From assembly GCA_964423465.1 (NCBI GenBank), contig CAYRFK010000262.1, forward strand, positions 1 to 6,730: a stretch of DNA of 6,730 bases. The letters are read 5' to 3'. Both the position numbers and the translations under genes were made by a program. The stretch comes from VGWF01 sp964423465 (GTDB taxonomy: Bacteria; Verrucomicrobiota; Kiritimatiellia; PWTM01). Below are positions 5,769 through 6,730 of this stretch, piece after piece (position 1 is the stretch's first letter; the number at the start of each line of letters is the position of its first letter). The notes below the pieces were generated by a model. The model made no database searches. It was given only the letters and a program-made list of their open reading frames with translations, and was not told the origin of the DNA.

Positions 5769-6379
5769 CCGTCGACCTCCCACGCCGATCACTCCGTGGC
5801 AGGCCCGCCGACACCGTCGCCCGTCTCCTCGGGGCGACCGTCGTCGAGCTCCGCAGCCGGCCGGCCAAGGGTCTCACCGTGCGCAGCGTCGCCCGACGCG
5901 CCGGCGTCGCCCCGGCAACCGCCTACACCTACTTCTCCTCCCGCGACCACCTCGTGACGGAGGTGTTCTGGCAGCGACTCCAGAGCCTGCCCGACCCCGT
6001 CACGACCGGCGGGACGGCGGCCGGCCGAGCCGGGGCGGCCCTCGCCGAGGTCGCCACGCTCGTGGCCGGTGAGCCCGAACTCGCAGCGGCGTGCACCCAG
6101 GCGATGCTGGCCGACGACCCCGAGGTCCGCCGACTGCGCGACTCGATCGGTGCGGTGATCATGGCCCGCCTGGCGGGGGCACTCGGCGACGACGCCGACG
6201 ACGCCCGGCTCCGGGCCCTGGGACTCGCGTTCTCCGGGGCCATGCTGCAGGCCGGGATGGGTCATCTCGACTACGAGGACCTCCCCCGGCAGCTGTCGTC
6301 GGCGGCGTCGCTCATCCTCGACGGACACCGGATCGACGGGTCCACCCCACCAGCGAACGAGCACGGAGGCGACGAGTGA
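5759..6379 (+). CDS. TetR/AcrR-family transcriptional regulator
   Basis: A 206-residue protein, normal length for the family. The N-terminal DNA-binding domain occupies about residues 18-65; its helix-turn-helix is unmistakable (LTVRSVARRAGVAPATAYTY at 39-58, followed by FSSRDHLVTEVF, the usual helix-4 lead-in). The C-terminal ligand-binding/dimer domain (about 75-190) is helical and unassigned, as expected since this half diverges with ligand. ATG 5759 is chosen because it places the HTH at the usual distance and no better start follows. The family acts mostly as a ligand-released repressor; here the likely targets are its own transcript, including the P450 whose start overlaps its stop, and the divergent unknown gene, through the palindrome at 5745-5768. 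The inducer is probably a substrate or product of the P450, by inference from gene order. A short charged tail (EHGGDE) ends the protein, and its codons supply the P450 ribosome site. Confidence 0.95.
   Translation: MSSTVDLPRRSLRGRPADTVARLLGATVVELRSRPAKGLTVRSVARRAGVAPATAYTYFSSRDHLVTEVFWQRLQSLPDPVTTGGTAAGRAGAALAEVATLVAGEPELAAACTQAMLADDPEVRRLRDSIGAVIMARLAGALGDDADDARLRALGLAFSGAMLQAGMGHLDYEDLPRQLSSAASLILDGHRIDGSTPPANEHGGDE
6365..6369 (+). promoter_or_regulatory. Ribosome binding site for the P450 gene inside the TetR gene end
   Basis: GGAGG lies 6 bases before the GTG at 6376, in the last codons of the TetR gene. It fixes the P450 start, and with the 4-base GTGA overlap it indicates translational coupling. 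Confidence 0.8.
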
Positions 6380-6730
6380 CCACCGGGACCGGCGCAGCAC
6401 TGCGCTACAACCCCTACGACTACGAGATCCACGAGGATCCGTACCCGACCTATCGCCGCCTCCGGGCGGAGGCGCCGGTCTACCGCAACGACGAGCTGGG
6501 CTTCTGGGCGTTGTCGCGCCACGCCGACGTCACCGCGGCGTTCCGGGACTCGACGAGGTTCTCGAACCGCCACGGCGTCAGCCTCGACCCGGCGGCGTCC
6601 GGCCCCCACGCCCACCGGACGATGTCCTTCCTGGCGATGGACCCTCCCCGGCACCCGAGGATGCGAGCCCTGGTCTCGCGGGGCTTCACACCTCGCCGGG
6701 CGGTCGGGCTCGAGGACCGGATCCGCGAGC
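6376..6730 (+). CDS. Cytochrome P450, N-terminal part (3' truncated by window end)
   Basis: The first 118 residues of a bacterial class I (soluble) cytochrome P450, a heme monooxygenase that takes electrons from ferredoxin and hydroxylates a small molecule. The start is GTG 6376, within the TetR stop (GTGA overlap). The N-terminus has no membrane anchor and runs straight into YNPYDYEIHEDPYPTYRRLR (11-30), the usual A-helix entry. APVYRNDELGFWALSRHADV (33-52) matches the first beta strands and B-helix, and FRDSTRFSNRHGVSL follows. FLAMDPPRHPRMRALVSRGF (85-104) is the C-helix signature; H93 and R97 are the expected heme-propionate contacts. The I-helix, ExxR and Cys heme-ligand motifs lie beyond the window. 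The segment GPHAHRTMSF before the C-helix resembles actinobacterial P450s linked to lipid, steroid or xenobiotic oxidation, but no subfamily can be assigned. It is co-transcribed with TetR. Confidence 0.95.
   Translation, partial: MTTGTGAALRYNPYDYEIHEDPYPTYRRLRAEAPVYRNDELGFWALSRHADVTAAFRDSTRFSNRHGVSLDPAASGPHAHRTMSFLAMDPPRHPRMRALVSRGFTPRRAVGLEDRIRE

Noticed and set aside
5205..5957. A 250-codon plus-strand frame running into the TetR gene
   Set aside because: It crosses the divergent control region and overlaps TetR in another frame; composition is that of an antisense shadow.
1..6730. CRISPR arrays, tRNA or rRNA genes, insertion sequences, attachment sites
   Set aside because: No regularly spaced repeats with spacers, no tRNA-like cloverleaf or rRNA sequence, no transposase or integrase, and no long terminal inverted repeats were seen.

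Overview
The window is very GC-rich, with G/C-dominated third codon positions, frequent GTG starts, short intergenic gaps and long spurious antisense reading frames. Together with the gene families present (a DUF2867-fused SDR, an actinobacterial-type MMPL exporter, and a TetR gene overlapping a class I cytochrome P450 gene) this points to a high-GC actinobacterium. Acidimicrobiia or another environmental lineage is possible, but the genus cannot be named from sequence alone. A run of exactly 10 Ns (1723-1732) marks a scaffold join, so this is draft or metagenomic assembly, and both window edges cut through genes.

Layout, left to right. (1) 1-1109, plus strand: the C-terminal part of an NAD(P)-binding SDR-like protein fused to a DUF2867 domain. 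It converges, with 13 bases between stop codons and a small hairpin there, on (2) a minus-strand group that probably forms one operon transcribed right to left: a 92-residue highly charged SHOCT-like protein (3899-4177), a 116-residue single-span membrane protein (3509-3859), and an MMPL/RND-type transporter (1123-3444). (3) A 220-base spacer (4178-4397) contains short direct repeats and no gene. (4) 4398-5702, minus strand: a protein of about 434 residues that I do not recognise, with three His/Cys-rich motifs in its N-terminal half. (5) Divergent from it, 56 bases away, is a TetR-family regulator (5759-6379, plus). Its stop overlaps by 4 bases the GTG start of (6) a cytochrome P450 (6376 to the window end, N-terminal 118 residues only).

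The right half reads as a compact regulatory module. A perfect 7+7 bp palindrome, with two further overlapping inverted repeats, covers the TetR start codon and abuts promoter-like hexamers of both divergent units. The simplest model is that TetR represses itself, the co-transcribed P450 and the divergent unknown protein, so the unknown protein and the P450 probably act on the same substrate or pathway. This module is the best candidate here for something undescribed. The left half looks like conventional envelope or export functions, with two small accessory proteins ahead of the MMPL gene as its only unusual point.
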